From Chiua virens (taxonomy: Eukaryota; Basidiomycota; Agaricomycetes; Boletales; Boletaceae), in the NCBI GenBank assembly GCA_019787685.1, contig JAHNUO010000004.1, positions 1,612,001 through 1,676,000 on the forward strand: a stretch of 64,000 nt of DNA. Direction: 5' to 3'. Positions 1 through 11,800 of the stretch are shown here, piece by piece (within the stretch, counting starts at the first letter, position 1; every line of letters starts with the position of its first letter). The position numbers and the translations under genes were made by a program. The notes under the pieces were generated by a model. It did no database searches. It was not told where the DNA came from and was given only the letters and a program-made list of their open reading frames with translations.

Positions 1-358
1 CGGTCATCTGTGCTCGCGGGTCGAGTGGAGACGGCGAGCGCACTCACAAGATGTCAGCTCGCTTCGTGGCTAGACTCATTGAGGCAAGTGACGTCACGAA
101 CCGTGTTGGCAGGAACAAAGCAAGGCAAAGGCTCAAACACAAACATGTATTCTAGACTGTCCGTATGACTGTGAGTAGTGATGTGTGTATGCAATCAAAT
201 AGGGCGAAGTTGTACACTAGGAAATGTCATGTCATGTATAAATCAATGCTTTATTGCCGATTCACTCGTTTTGCGGGACAGGATGTCGTGCGACTCCTGC
301 ACGAATTGTTCCGCTTCGGATCTCTCGAACCTACAATTGTGTCAATGAGATCCAAGGT
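1..358. other. 3' flank of AOX, no gene seen
   Basis: No reading frame here looks like a conserved protein. The segment lies downstream of the alternative oxidase stop codon and probably holds its 3' UTR and terminator. Confidence 0.5.
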
Positions 359-1834
359 TTAGAACAGAGATACTCGCCCTAGTTTTGTACCCTTGGCGAA
401 CATGTCCGGCTCACGGAACGCAAATGGATTCACATCCTTGGTGGGGTTAAGATTGGCCAAGCTGTGGTTGACAAATCGGTGGGTTGACTCGTCACTGCGG
501 ACGGCGTATATGACGTCGAGGAGCTTGGCATCTGGAGCCAGTCTCCAATAGTCGATGGCAATCGCCGGCGCCGGCATGTCAGCCCACTTTTGGAGGTGGC
601 CAGCTTCGATCTCCTCAATGCATCGCGTACTACCAATCAGGTCAGACAAGCAGAGAATCGCCTCGTGCAAACAGCACCTACTATGTCATCACGGCCTCTT
701 CCTCCAGGTGTCCCACGAATCTGTGACACAACCGGGGGGAGATCATATAGGCGAGGACTGCGAACGGTACCGTGAGACGACGCAATGATGCCACGAGGCG
801 TACGTACAAAACATATTGAAAAATGCACCCTGTGCACCCAGAACCAGTGCACGGAAAAACCAAGTGGGTTGTTTCAGCGTCATGAAAGTCCTTCACGGTA
901 CGCGTGGATCAGTAATCAATTCCGAGGGAAAAGGAAAAATGACCACATACATCAAGTGCATACGTTCGTTCTCTGCTTCTTCGAGTAATGTGTGGATCCA
1001 CCCGGAATCACGTCGCTAGAGGTGGTGGTTAGCGATCCGAAATGAGACCACAATGTCGGTGATCTACCATGAGTCTGAGGCTGCCAAGATGCCTGAGCAT
1101 TGCTGCAACCATACCAGGTACACCTGCGACTGTTTCGAGGAACAAGATTCGCGACAACCAGGCCTCCTCTCCAAGAATGTAGCCCTTTGCTTTGAGTTCC
1201 TCGAGAGTCATCTTATGATTAGTAGGAAGAGGTCCAGGTTTGCGTTTGTATCCGGAAACGACATCGAAGCCCCATCTAATACGCTATGTTCAATGAGGGG
1301 TTGACAGACTAGACACTGAGGACGGACCTCGTCAGCTTGACAAGATTACAGGCAATCTTATCGGATGTTGTCTTTGCTTCTCTGTGGAGGATCTACAGGT
1401 TGTGTCAGCGAACAAGGTCAGAACTGAGTGAAAGATGCAAGGTACCTCGACGGATTTCATCTCTTCCTCGGTGTATACTGGATGAAAGAGAACCCAGTCG
1501 CCACGTACTTCCTGGGGCACAGTGCTGACCGCATCGACCTGGGTGAGCACTGACAGTGGGTCCTTCTTGTCCTCTGGAATATAATTAGATGTGATCCTCC
1601 GCACAAGAACTGAAACAAGGATTCACTTGTATGAAAGCCTTCTGTGCCGACGTTGGCATGTTCGTCGGGGCGCTTTTTGGCAAGTGAGTTATGATCGGTC
1701 GTCCCAGAATGGAAGCGCCCGACGAACGGAGGAAGCAGATAACGGTTAGGGGTTGCAGAGTAGACACATCGGACGACGGCAGAACGAAGACTCAGAGGGT
1801 GATGGCGAGCAGTGATTCTAAGCAAAGTGGACAT
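359..1834 (-). CDS. AOX: Alternative oxidase, mitochondrial (8 exons)
   Basis: Ubiquinol:oxygen oxidoreductase of the inner mitochondrial membrane that bypasses complexes III and IV. Exons (minus strand) 1627-1834, 1446-1573, 1328-1392, 1068-1275, 951-1015, 808-890, 682-757, 359-629; 367 residues, in frame throughout. Family blocks are visible: GDWVLFHPVYTEEEMKSVE, TRWGFDVVSGYKRKPGP, LFLETVAGVPGMVAAMLRHL, GWIHTLLEEAENERMHLMTF, LEEEAVMTYTRCIEEIEAGH and DESTHRFVNHSLANL. They supply the four Glu and two His di-iron ligands. The first about 60 residues are Arg/Ser rich and acid-poor, as expected for a mitochondrial presequence. All introns are 50-60 bp. The gene shares its upstream region with the divergent HTH gene at 3091; a perfect CACGTG palindrome lies about 235 bp upstream. 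The product call is secure; the last ten residues are less conserved. Confidence 0.96.
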
Positions 1835-3090
1835 GAGTGTCGTATTGTGCGGTGACTCGGCCAGCGATGGACATCTTTAAGCCACTTACGACCCGAAGAC
1901 TCCCGACAAACTTCCGAGATGTGCCGCTGCTGGTGAGCGGTGCGGGACAATGTCACCGCTGACAATGAGGCTGTACACTGGCACTAACTCGGAGACTACA
2001 TCAACCTTCCCGCACACAAAACTGCCAGCGAACCAGCTCAGGACTCGGCAACTTTCCTAGTCTATCAATGATCACGTGATCCAAACAAGTATGGATTATT
2101 AACCCCTTTTGTGCCATCACAGTTTGCATTTTTAGACTGTCGAATGAATCAGATCGAGAGCACACAGTTATCAGGTCAGTGGGTAGGATCTGAATGTATT
2201 ACTGCAGGAAGCAGCCCGGTTTGGAGAGCGGATAAGACTGCATGTGGATGTCTCTGCCATCGAGTGGCTATCCGAAGAGTGGCTGTCCGTATAGACAACT
2301 GATCGATGGTGTTCTTCGAGCTTCGGGCGCAGTTGACATTACACGCGCATCAGAATGGAAGAGATGATATCTAGGGTGTTTGTCAACGCCTAAATCAATG
2401 GGGCAAACAAAAGGCTGTACCAAGAGAGATGCGGCGACTTGAGTATTATTTTCCCGTAACAAGTCGGCTTCTGGGCTGGTTACGACCAAATGCGACACAA
2501 GTAAAAATGAGGCAAGTCTTGGGTAACGACGTGGCAGGCGAGGGAAGATTGGTTCATTATGTCCAGTTTGGCAAGATGATCGTTCGGATCATGAATGGGG
2601 TGAGGCAAGCAAGATACTGGCGATCTGATATTAAGAGAGGCCATGATACATGAGGCCTGGAAGATCTCGCGAATGACAAGGGCCGAGAGACAAGACGCGA
2701 TAGACTGCGTCGGGAGGTGGAGTGAGAAAGGGGACGGAGCGAGCCGACGCTGGGCGGGTAAGGTGTAGCGTTCGAGTTCATTGCCGGGTGAGAAGAGTTA
2801 GCAGGTGGAGTGTAAATGAACATGAGCGATTCATTTCCGAGGTAGAGACCTTATAGGGAGGGTGAGCGTGCGAAACATTAATGGACGTGTTGTTCGCAAC
2901 GAGGCCTGACGGAAACAAAGTTGTCGGCGAGGAGTGAATCTGAATCCAGAGCGATCCGACGGTCAGCTGGTCAGAAACGAGGATCGAGAGACGCCCAGGA
3001 CATCCTCGTCTGAACTTATATATCCTCACGACACACGGCCCTGGCACAATCCTGGCACGTCTCACCAGCAGATGTATCACATCGGAGCCG
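1835..3090. other. Divergent intergenic region between AOX and HTH gene
   Basis: About 1.25 kb with no conserved frame on either strand. It separates two divergent starts (1834 minus, 3091 plus) and should hold both promoters. Visible elements are the 12-bp palindrome at 2070-2081 and a TATATA-like stretch near 3018-3023, about 70 bp before the plus-strand start codon. Confidence 0.6.
2070..2081. promoter_or_regulatory. Perfect 12-bp E-box palindrome GATCACGTGATC
   Basis: A perfect inverted repeat centred on CACGTG, the core bound by bHLH and bHLH-Zip regulators (family knowledge). It lies 236-247 bp upstream of the AOX start codon. Use as an operator is inference. Confidence 0.45.
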
Positions 3091-5114
3091 ATGGACAACG
3101 TCGCTCAGTACGCTCCTCCTAATCCCCTCCCAGTCTACCCGTCCCCCGCCTCTCCCGACAACCAGCCCTCAAACCCACCCTGGCTCACTCCCCATCCCAA
3201 GCAACAGCACTCCCCAACAGACCCCGTCTTCTCCACCACCGACAACGCCGCCTATGCATCTCCCGCTGCATACACCCCCGATGCCGCCTATACCGCCTAC
3301 TCCCAGTCCCCGTCTATCCGCAATGACGAAAACATGCATCCCTCCATCTCCATTCCACCCCAGGTCCCCCCAAGCATAGGTCCCAGTCGCATCACGCGTC
3401 GCCAGGCACGTGCCCAGTCCACCCTCCACCTTGGAATAAGGCGAGACCGTCCCCAATCTGCCATTCACCATGACTCCGACGAGGTCCGTCTCTTTCTGTT
3501 CCCTCTTCTCTCCATGTGCTTGACTGTTCCATCAGTCTGCTTATTTCATGTCTCCCGCGAGTGCTATCTCGCGTCCTCAGACCCCATCTAGCGCCACCGA
3601 CCCCGCCCGCTACCAGCAGCCCGATCGTAACCCCACCTACCCCCTGCCCTCTGCCGGTCCTGCCGTGCCCCTCCCCTCCCCCCGCTACCTCCCTACCCCC
3701 GTCTCTGGCTCCCCCTACTCTCCTTTCTCCCTCTACCCTACCCATTCCAGATCTGCATCTTCTTATTCCACGTCTAATCCGCGCTCTGCTTCTCCCGCAC
3801 TCAGCGTCGCTTCCGCTCTCACTTCTATCTCCTCTGCTACTTCTACTACCCCTAACTCCCAGACGTTTGCTGCATATCCACTCCCCTCTCCTCCGGTAGG
3901 TCCCGTTGTCCCTCGGGCAAAGCAGCGCAAACAACGTCTCTTCAATGTCGACCGCAAGGCTATTTGCGTGTATCATCAGGAGAATCCAAACGCCCGTCAG
4001 GAAGACATCGCTGCCCGTTATGGTGTCGAACGCAGCACTATTAGCAAAATCCTCAAGCACAAAACAAAATGGATGAACGTCCCCGAGGACGATGACATGC
4101 GTGTCGCCAAACATCGGTGAGCTCACCACTCTCCTTCTTATCCCTCGCTAAAGCCTGGACGCCAGCCCCTCTAAATTTCCCGAGGTCGAAGAAGAGCTCG
4201 TCAGCTGGCTCGTCCAAATGAAGTCGCAGAACACCCTTCTTACGGATGCTCTCATACGCAACAAGGCAAAAGAAACGGCTCGGAACCTCCAGATCCCCGA
4301 CGAGAGATTCAAGGCTAGCTCTGGTTGGGTCGAAAATTTCAAGCATCGCCATAACATCCGTAAGGGAGTCTGGCTCGGTGCTCACAAGGCCCTCCGTGCG
4401 ACGCGCGGCGTTGGCGCCACTCATCTCCGCAAAGGCAGCAATGAAAGCGTGCTCTCACCTCTCAATCCTGCCTTTGAGTCCAGGTCCGAAGCTCTAGCTC
4501 GACGGGACTCCACCACCGCAGAGGATGGCGATGATGACATGGAGTCGGAAGATGATCAGGATCTCGATCCTTCCCAGGACAACCAACCCGTAGCAGGACC
4601 GTCTCAGTCCCAGACGGAGCCACCCGCTTCTCACAATCCACTTCCGCCTATATGGACTATGCAGCAAGAGCCCTTGTCCACGAACGGCACCCCGATCTCA
4701 ACCCAGCCGCCCCCTGCACAGCACAACGTACTCCCTCAGCAGCCATTCCCATCTCAGGAGGACCGGCTTCACGATCCTGCTGTCGCCGACGTGCACCAGA
4801 ACACACTCCAACTTTCCGCCCAGCAACATATCCAGCAGCCGCAGCCGCAGGAAGTCCCTATAACAACGCATGCAAATACTACTGCGACATATACCGATCC
4901 AGTTGTCGTGTATCAGTCAGCCCCTCCGATCACAAGTGGAAATACCATTCCCGACATTGCGGACGCAGAGGACGCCATTAATAAAGTCATCTTGTTTGTG
5001 GATTCACAGTCTCCACCCATATTGACTCACGAAGAGAGGGACACACTGACGCAAATCAAGTTTGCGCTCTTTCAGGCCGCGAGCGGTGTCCCCTTTGACA
5101 GGGAGCGGAGGTGA
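3091..5114 (+). CDS. CENP-B/psq-type helix-turn-helix DNA-binding protein
   Basis: Probable nuclear DNA-binding protein of 640 residues. Exons 3091-3483, 3536-4116, 4166-5114. Residues 1 to about 255 are Pro/Ser/Ala rich and low complexity. A psq-like HTH follows at about 260-315 (FNVDRKAICVYHQENPNARQ, then VERSTISKILKHK). A second CENP-B-type HTH lies at about 327-390 (KFPEVEEELVSWLVQMKS, then FKASSGWVENFKHRHNIRKG), then an acidic stretch and a Gln/Pro-rich tail. This pair of folds is the DNA-binding half of pogo-type transposases and of CENP-B and Abp1; no DDE catalytic domain follows. The last intron could also end at 4153 (37 bp), which keeps the frame, but 4165 gives the usual 49 bp. It may be a domesticated transposase DNA-binding module; the target is unknown. 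Confidence 0.85.
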
Positions 5115-5816
5115 AGGAAACCACGTGCCCTGCCAACACAACGTTGGACTCTTGTTCAAAAAGCATTTTACGCTACGCAATGTTGATTTCTAGCACTCCT
5201 CCCGTCTTGTTCTATCACGATATGTCACATCTGCTGGTAACTGTTTTACTCTTCATACGCATATGCACCACAATCCACACTGCAATCCCCCGCATTTTCA
5301 ACGCATTGCACCGCTACATTTTCTGTTTTACAGCAACATGGGGCACAAATCAAACTTTTTTCCTTTTCCTTTTTTTTGCATTCCGATTTCGCATGCCACT
5401 GATTCATTCATCGCACTCTCCCATGATATCGCATTATTGCCTGCTACCCTGTTAACTGTTCGTGCACACGTTGCCGCGTCGCGATCGGAATAATCCACTG
5501 GTTCATTTTCTTTGCTCAAACACTGCCATCCGAACCAGTATGATATATTTCAGCCTGTTGATTCCGATGTCCACATATGCATTTTAACAAGTCCTCGGAC
5601 CTACGATGCTTCTCGAACTGCGTCAAAACCAGGGCTGACAGAGTGACAGAAAAGAATACGGGTGGCTCGCTAATGAGAATCGTGTAGGTCCATCATGATG
5701 GGATTCACGCCACGAACCATTACTTTGGCGATATGAGCTGTGGACAGCCATGCAGGACGGCGCACTCGGGAGAAGCACACGCCGTTTCAGGTGAGTCAAC
5801 AAGATGACCAGGCCGG
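5115..5816. other. Convergent intergenic spacer
   Basis: About 700 bp between the stop codons of two convergent genes. Open frames here are short and low in complexity (a T/C-rich run at 5340-5400). I see no gene; it presumably holds both 3' UTRs. Confidence 0.5.
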
Positions 5817-6210
5817 TCAACGTTTCCCGTTTTTCCCGGCCTTTTCCGGTTCCCTGGCCTTCGATGAGTAACGATGGACGACAACAGACGGGAAAACGGG
5901 GACGTACGACTCTGGGACTGCGTTTTTCATGATCGTGAGCTTGCCCGCAGAGGCGGCAGAGACCATCTGCTGTTCTATCGATGTAGTGACTTTGGCTTTG
6001 AGTGTCTGGGGGTTGGATGAGATATATCAGCGGCGTGGTGGGGCACGCGGTAGGCTATACCTTGCGCATGCTGGCTTCTTTGATCAGCGATGGTTTTTTT
6101 GGTGGTTCGTGTCGTCGCCCTTTCTTTGGGGCTGCCGCTGCTTTGGCGGCGTGTCTCGCCTTGGACGACGAGGATTTGGCTTTGAGGCCTTTGGTGTTTC
6201 CTTGAGCCAT
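5817..6210 (-). CDS. DUF2462 (UPF0390) small basic nucleolar-type protein
   Basis: Small, strongly basic 112-residue protein. Exons 6061-6210 and 5817-6005 with a 55-bp intron. The start is placed at MAQGNTKGLKAK because the family begins MAQGKxKxKAK; the open frame extends 12 codons further upstream without a conserved match. The C-terminal half matches the family pattern, with KVTTSIEQQMVSAASAGKLT followed by IMKN. Members of this family (human C19orf53 relatives) are Lys/Arg-rich; their role is not well defined, so no function is assigned. It lies 112 bp from the divergent NDUFA9 start at 6323, so the two probably share a promoter. Confidence 0.85.
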
Positions 6211-6322
6211 GTAGGTAGGACGATCGTAGTCGGGTAAACAGACCAATCGTGTTGACTTCGGAAGTTTCCGGTACAGGTGGGATCATAGACGTGCAGCCGA
6301 CTCTGCTCCGTCGTCGTCCTCG

Positions 6323-7795
6323 ATGTTGTCCACGTCTCATCTTTTGCGCGCTCAGCGCGCGTTCGTCGTGCAGCACAAGGCAAGTCTACTGTGTTGTATT
6401 TTTTTTTCTGTTCGACGACGCTGACGGCCATGCGTAGCGTGCGCTGCACGACGTCCTCACACTACCTGGCAGGAAAGCGGTCGTCTCGTCTGGCGTGCCA
6501 GGATACAGCGCCGTCAGTGGGCACGTCGTCACTGTCTTTGGATGCACTGGTTTTCTCGGGAGATACCTCGTCTCTAAACTCGGTGCGCCGTATATGCTCA
6601 TCTCCATGGTCCACCTGACGCCGCCCAACACAGCCCGAATGGGTACCCAAGTCATCGTTCCCTACCGTGAGGAAGACGAAAAAAGACACCTCAAGCCCAT
6701 GGGCGATCTCGGCCAGATCGTCCCCATGGTAATCCATTATTCTTGTTCTTGAATGACGCCGTAATGGATTCTGATTTCATCTCGTCGCTTAGGAGTGGGA
6801 TATACGGAACGAAGCCCAAATCGCGGAATGTCTGAGGCATTCGAATATCGTATACAACCTCGTCGGGCGTGATTATGAGACCAAGTCAGGCGCGACCCTG
6901 TTGTGCGAGACGTCTTACTGAACCTTGTTTGGGGCGCAGGAATTTCAAGTATGCGGACGTGCATGTCGCTGGCGCAGAGCGGATTGCTCAAGTTGCGGCG
7001 GACAATGGCGTTGGGCGGTTCGTGCACGTGTCCCATCTCGACGCGTCGCCGGACTCGCCCTCTGCGTTTTACCGCACCAAATTTGAGGGCGAAGAGCGGG
7101 TCAAGAACGCGTTTCCCAGCGCGACTATCATTCGACCGGCAGCAATGTATGGCTACGAAGACAAGCTGCTCAACAACATGGCCAGTAAGCTTCGAAAAGG
7201 ATATACTCGGGCTATCACGCTGAACTAACGTGATCATGGGCGTCTAGTTTGGCCCATTTGGTGGAAGCTCAACTACGGCGAGACCAAAATAAGACCTGTA
7301 CACGTAAGAGTTTTTTGTCTATCGGTTTTCGACATTTGATGGATGAGTAGGTGATGGACGTCGCGCAAGCGCTTGCTAACCTTATGGGTATCACGCAATT
7401 GCCTGGTACGGTGTCGCTTCCAGGGCCGAGGACGTTATCGTATGAGTATTTGCTGGACTTGGTATCGTCGGTGACATACAATCCTACTTCTCGAGCTCCC
7501 GTTATCCCCAAGCCGATCGCGCTCGCTGTTGCCAGGGCAGCGCAAGCAGCTTGGTGGCCGCTTATTTGTCCCGATGAGGTGGAGAGGCGTTATTTGGATG
7601 ACGTGGCGGCGGCAGGCGATTGGGAAGCGGTTGGCGTTGTTCCACAGGAAATCGAGAACCACGCGATCACGTACCTTCGAAGATATCGATCTGCGTACGT
7701 ATGCTGAGTTCGGGACTATCATGGACGCTCACTGATCTAAAGGATACAGAGACAATTTCCAGCGGCCGGTGGTTTTACCGACACGGCTTAGTTAG
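6323..7795 (+). CDS. NDUFA9: Complex I 39/40-kDa subunit (NDUFA9)
   Basis: Accessory matrix-arm subunit of mitochondrial NADH:ubiquinone oxidoreductase, an atypical SDR fold. Exons 6323-6379, 6438-6582, 6634-6728, 6793-6884, 6940-7184, 7248-7303, 7351-7694, 7750-7795; 359 residues, in frame. A basic presequence ([14 protein letters not shown]) is followed by the Rossmann motif [18 protein letters not shown], then [58 protein letters not shown] and [12 protein letters not shown]; it ends in a VERRYLDD...[11 protein letters not shown] block. The first intron needs a GC donor (AAG|GCAAGT), because no GT donor restores the frame of [16 protein letters not shown]. The gene is convergent with TOM22. 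Confidence 0.95.
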
Positions 7796-8178
7796 GAGAT
7801 TCATATCCGATGGTCGGGAGTGCGTAGATCATGTCAGTGGAGAGATACGTTGGGGGTGACATGGTACACGAATAGAGTTTGCTTAATAAAAGCATTCATA
7901 ATGGGCGTTGCCAGGAGGAGCAAAGTTCGATGGCAGGAACTGTTCACATGGTGTGTCGAGAATACGGCTGTGGAGAGACGTTCAAAAGCCGCTGGGGATG
8001 TCTATATGAAAACAAGGATGGAGAGGAGAGTTTATAATAGCAATGGAGAGATAAGACATGTGCGGAATGGCGTGCATGCGAGGGGGATAAGTACTAGGTG
8101 GCAAGGGATAAGGGTAAAAGTGAGAACATGCTGACGACCGGACGGGGCGGAGGACCACGTGTAGGGGAGGACGAGTTA
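7796..8178. other. Convergent spacer with poly(A)-like signal
   Basis: Spacer between the NDUFA9 stop and the TOM22 stop. An AATAAA hexamer at 7885-7890 suits the plus-strand 3' end. No gene seen. Confidence 0.5.
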
Positions 8179-8667
8179 TCAAAAGCCGGGTGGTACGACG
8201 GCTTTTTGGGCGGGCTGTGGTGTGCCTGCGGGTGGGAGCATCTGGGGAAAAAAGGATGAGAAGGGCTGAGGTGAGCCGGGAGCAGTAAAAAAAACACCTG
8301 CTTGAACGCCCTGTTGCTGAGCAAGCATTTCCTGCTCCTGCTGGACGACTTTGGCCTCGTCTTCGAGGGAGAGGGCGAGGGGGAGACCGACGAGGAGTGC
8401 GGAGGTGGTGACGATCCAGACGATGTTTCCGACGACCCTGCCGGTTTTTTTTATGAAGGAGGATGTCTTTGAGACGGAGGCGGAGATAGACTGTCTGGTG
8501 GTGGGGGACACGATGTCGACGAGGGCGGAGAGACGGTCATACAAAGACTCGTCGGGGACGGAGAGGTCTGAGGCGACGGAGGAGAGGGAGTCGGTCGAGT
8601 TTGTGCGAGAATGGGCGGGGGACGAGTAGGGGGAGTTGTGCTCGTCGACGATCTCGACCTTGACCAT
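8179..8667 (-). CDS. TOM22: Mitochondrial import receptor subunit Tom22
   Basis: Central receptor and organiser of the outer-membrane TOM complex. Single exon, 162 residues, close to the usual fungal length. The N-terminal cytosolic part is Ser/acid rich and contains ESLYDRLSALVDIVSPTTRQ, the conserved block before the membrane anchor. Residues about 70-78 are basic (KKTGRVVGN) and are followed by one transmembrane helix (IVWIVTTSALLVGLPLALSL). After that comes a Gln-rich intermembrane-space tail ending in a Pro-rich segment. N-out/C-in tail topology is known for the family. The start ATG is the first in frame. Confidence 0.93.
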   Translation of the reverse strand: MVKVEIVDEHNSPYSSPAHSRTNSTDSLSSVASDLSVPDESLYDRLSALVDIVSPTTRQSISASVSKTSSFIKKTGRVVGNIVWIVTTSALLVGLPLALSLEDEAKVVQQEQEMLAQQQGVQAGVFFTAPGSPQPFSSFFPQMLPPAGTPQPAQKAVVPPGF

Positions 8668-8864
8668 GTTTGCGTCGGTGATGCGAAAAAGGGTGCGGTG
8701 CCGAGAGAGCGCGCCCGGTGAATCGAAACTCCGATCAATTCCGATAAGTACTTGGCCAAGTAGTTGAGTTGCCCTCCTTGGATTTTATGGGGTCAGTTTA
8801 TTATAAGTACGGTCTGCTTTATTTTCCGTCTTAATATTTTCCGCCCTCCTCTCCCCCCCTTATC

Positions 8865-11800
8865 ATGCAGAACGGTGAACCACATTCGTTCTCTCAGCCA
8901 GGTTAGCCGAGTCCCTATCCCCGGATCTGTGGTCGCTGATTCGTACAGGCCTTGTACTACCAACACAGCTCGTGCAGAACCAGATACACGAGCTTGCAAA
9001 GACCCTCCCCCCGCCTCGCAAACAGAACACCGCCTGCGATGCCTGCAGGTCCGTGCACGTTCATCTACAATCCCAATCTCATCCTCATCCGTGTACCTTG
9101 CTTCAGATCCCGCAAGGTGAAATGCAACCGTATCCCCGGTCAGGACAAGGTTCGTCTCCGCCCACCGTCCAGCCATCTCGCCACTCATCCCCCTTTCATC
9201 TCCACAGTGTCAGGTCCGTCCAATCCCCTCTCGTTCCTGTCGCCCCTCCCCGACTCATCTCCCTCCAGCATTGTCTCTCCAAAAATTATCCCTGCACGTC
9301 CGTCCCACTATCTCCCGATTTTATTCCCTCGCTCATGCGTCCCTTCCAGCCATTATGTCCAGCAGGCCACAAGCGAGAAGAAGCGCAACGCCGCCGCTCG
9401 CAGACCAAGGGGCATCTCCACTAGTTCTAGGTACGTCCCCGTCCTCTCTCGCCCTCGATCTTTGGCTGCGGACGTACAATTCGTACCCGTGCTGACACCC
9501 CTCTGTGCTCGCTAGCTCATCTCCTGTATCTTCTGGGTAGGCTCCTCGATGTACATCGCCTCGTTCCTTCAACCCTAAACAAGTTCCGCAACAGCCATTC
9601 TCCCACAGGCGAAAGCGCTATCCTTCCCTGGCACAAGTCCGTCTATGGCGCTCCATGGGGCTCCAAATTCGCCAGTTATCCAAACACTGCTTTTCATGCC
9701 AGCATACCTAGCCTTCTCTACCATCTCCTTGCTCCTCCTGAGTCTGGCCATAGGTACGATCGATCGTCTATCCATCGATCTCTACTCATCCCATCCACAG
9801 CGACTCCATCTTCGCTTTCAGTCCTTTCAAGTCGCGCTCCCCAGTCTATTCCGCCTGGGGTGAGATGGCATCCAAACTCGAAGAAGAAGCCTTCAGAATA
9901 GAGTACGTTCTCCCCTCTACCTCATTACGTAAATCTTCGAAATCATCGCATCTGGTACGTCATTTGCACTTGCTTCCTTTCTCGGCCCTTTCTCACTTGT
10001 CCTCTTTTCAGCCTGCCTTATCAATTATTTCCAATTATTTCCCTTCTTTGACTAACATGTGCTCTTAGATTCGCCCTAGACCTTGTCGAGGTCTACTTCC
10101 AGATCGTCCATACTCGGATTCCCCTCCTTAACCCCATCCAGTTCCGCGCCCGCCTCAATCTACAGGCGACAGGTCAGCGTCCAATCATCAGCAAGCAGGA
10201 GGAACCTCTCCACCCCGCGCTCGTCGCAACGGTCGTCGCTTGGGGCGCCAAGTTCTCCGAGCATCCTCTTCTCGTTGCCGACCGTCAAAGAAACGGCGGT
10301 CAGAGTCTTCTTGCGAGAACCTTGATTGATCGATGTCGCGAAATTGCCGAGGCAACTAAAGTCCACCGTATCCCACACAAGGATCACGTCGTGATCGCGC
10401 TCTTGATCGAAACGCTGCAGTGTCGTGAGTTTACCAACCATGTCTCGTTTGTCATCCCCCATGACCGTATCTTCTTCAGAAAATCCCCATGCAGAAAATG
10501 GTTAGCAAGCGCGTCCCCTTTTTATGTCATGCCACTACTGTGTGACTAAAAATGTTCTAGGCTTTCATGGATTCTGGCTCAACTGTAGCATCCGCAATTT
10601 ACTCGGCCTTCAGGTCGGCTCTCTTGTGCCACAGTGACGTCCACACTGAATTCTATCACCTTCGCAGATCAACCACAAATCGGTCATGGCAGATATCAAG
10701 GATCCAGAGACCCGTGGCACCATGATCTTTTCTTGGTGGATGGCTTGTCTAGCGGACGCATATTCCTCGCTTTATTACCGCAGAAAACCAATGCTGTCAG
10801 TGTTTCCTGTTTTGTTGTCTCATCGCCCCACTGATGCGCATGTGGACATCTTAATTACCGTCGGATCACGATCCGCAGTGATGATGATGACTATGATATT
10901 GATTTCTACACTGCGGACCCGTCTGTGCAGGAGAACATAAGCCCTGAGAAACCCTCCCCTCGCGAACAACTCGAGGTGAGTCGGATATTCAACTCTCATC
11001 TCACTCTGACTCATCACATTCAGTTTCTGGTTGGTCATCCTCCTTTTGATGACATGTTATTTTCCTTACCCGATTTTAGGGATTCTATACGGCAGCACAC
11101 GCTCTCGCACGAATATCGCGCCAAATTGCACGCCTTCTCTGGCGGCCGACGACGGACGCGGATGGAATTCCCGTCGACGCCGCGGTTCTGTACTCATCTG
11201 AACTCTCCAAGTGGAGAGATGCCCATTTGGCCAAGGTTGGAGTTCCACCCAATCTCGCCGCTAATTGGGATTTCGTCTCCGCGGTATCTGCTTGTATGCA
11301 TTTGTTTGACGTCTTCGTTCATTTCATTGACATGGCGTTGTCAGGCGCAAGCGATGCGCACTATCATGTGATATGGATTGCTCTGTTCAATGCAATGGAC
11401 GACTTTGGCGTACGTGACGACTCCCTTTCACCCAGTGGTATGAACCAGGTGGAGACCGTGAAGCGCAAAGTGTTTGATGAAGCCCTGAACGCTTCGTTGC
11501 GGATTTCCGCATTGGCAGGGGTACTGACCTCCAATGGATACCTGGTATGAGTCTAGACGCTTCGTTATCTATTCATTGTTTGTTGATCGGTTCACCAGAA
11601 ATTGGACCCTGCTGTGATGCATGTCAGCATCATTCACGCCGGCTACTTTTTGGCCCGCGTTGGTCGTCCGGAAGTGCAAAACTGCATCGAAGGCCTCGAG
11701 CAATATAGTTATGCATACGAGGAGACTAAGGAGATCGCCCAGCAGATCCGACGTGACTACGAGCAAGCGTTGATCAATGGTCCTTCCTTGAACGAAATGA

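Noticed and set aside
3392..4129. Large minus-strand frame of 245 codons
   Set aside because: Antisense shadow of the Pro/Ser-rich HTH gene; Gly/Arg-rich with no family match.
8966..9424. Continuous frame through the Zn-cluster region as an unspliced gene
   Set aside because: It reads through intron sequence and destroys the six-Cys spacing; spliced exons restore a canonical cluster.
9431..9515. Acceptor TAG at 9515 for the intron after exon 6 of the Zn2Cys6 gene
   Set aside because: It puts the next exon in a frame that stops at once; the AG at 9540 keeps the conserved downstream frame.
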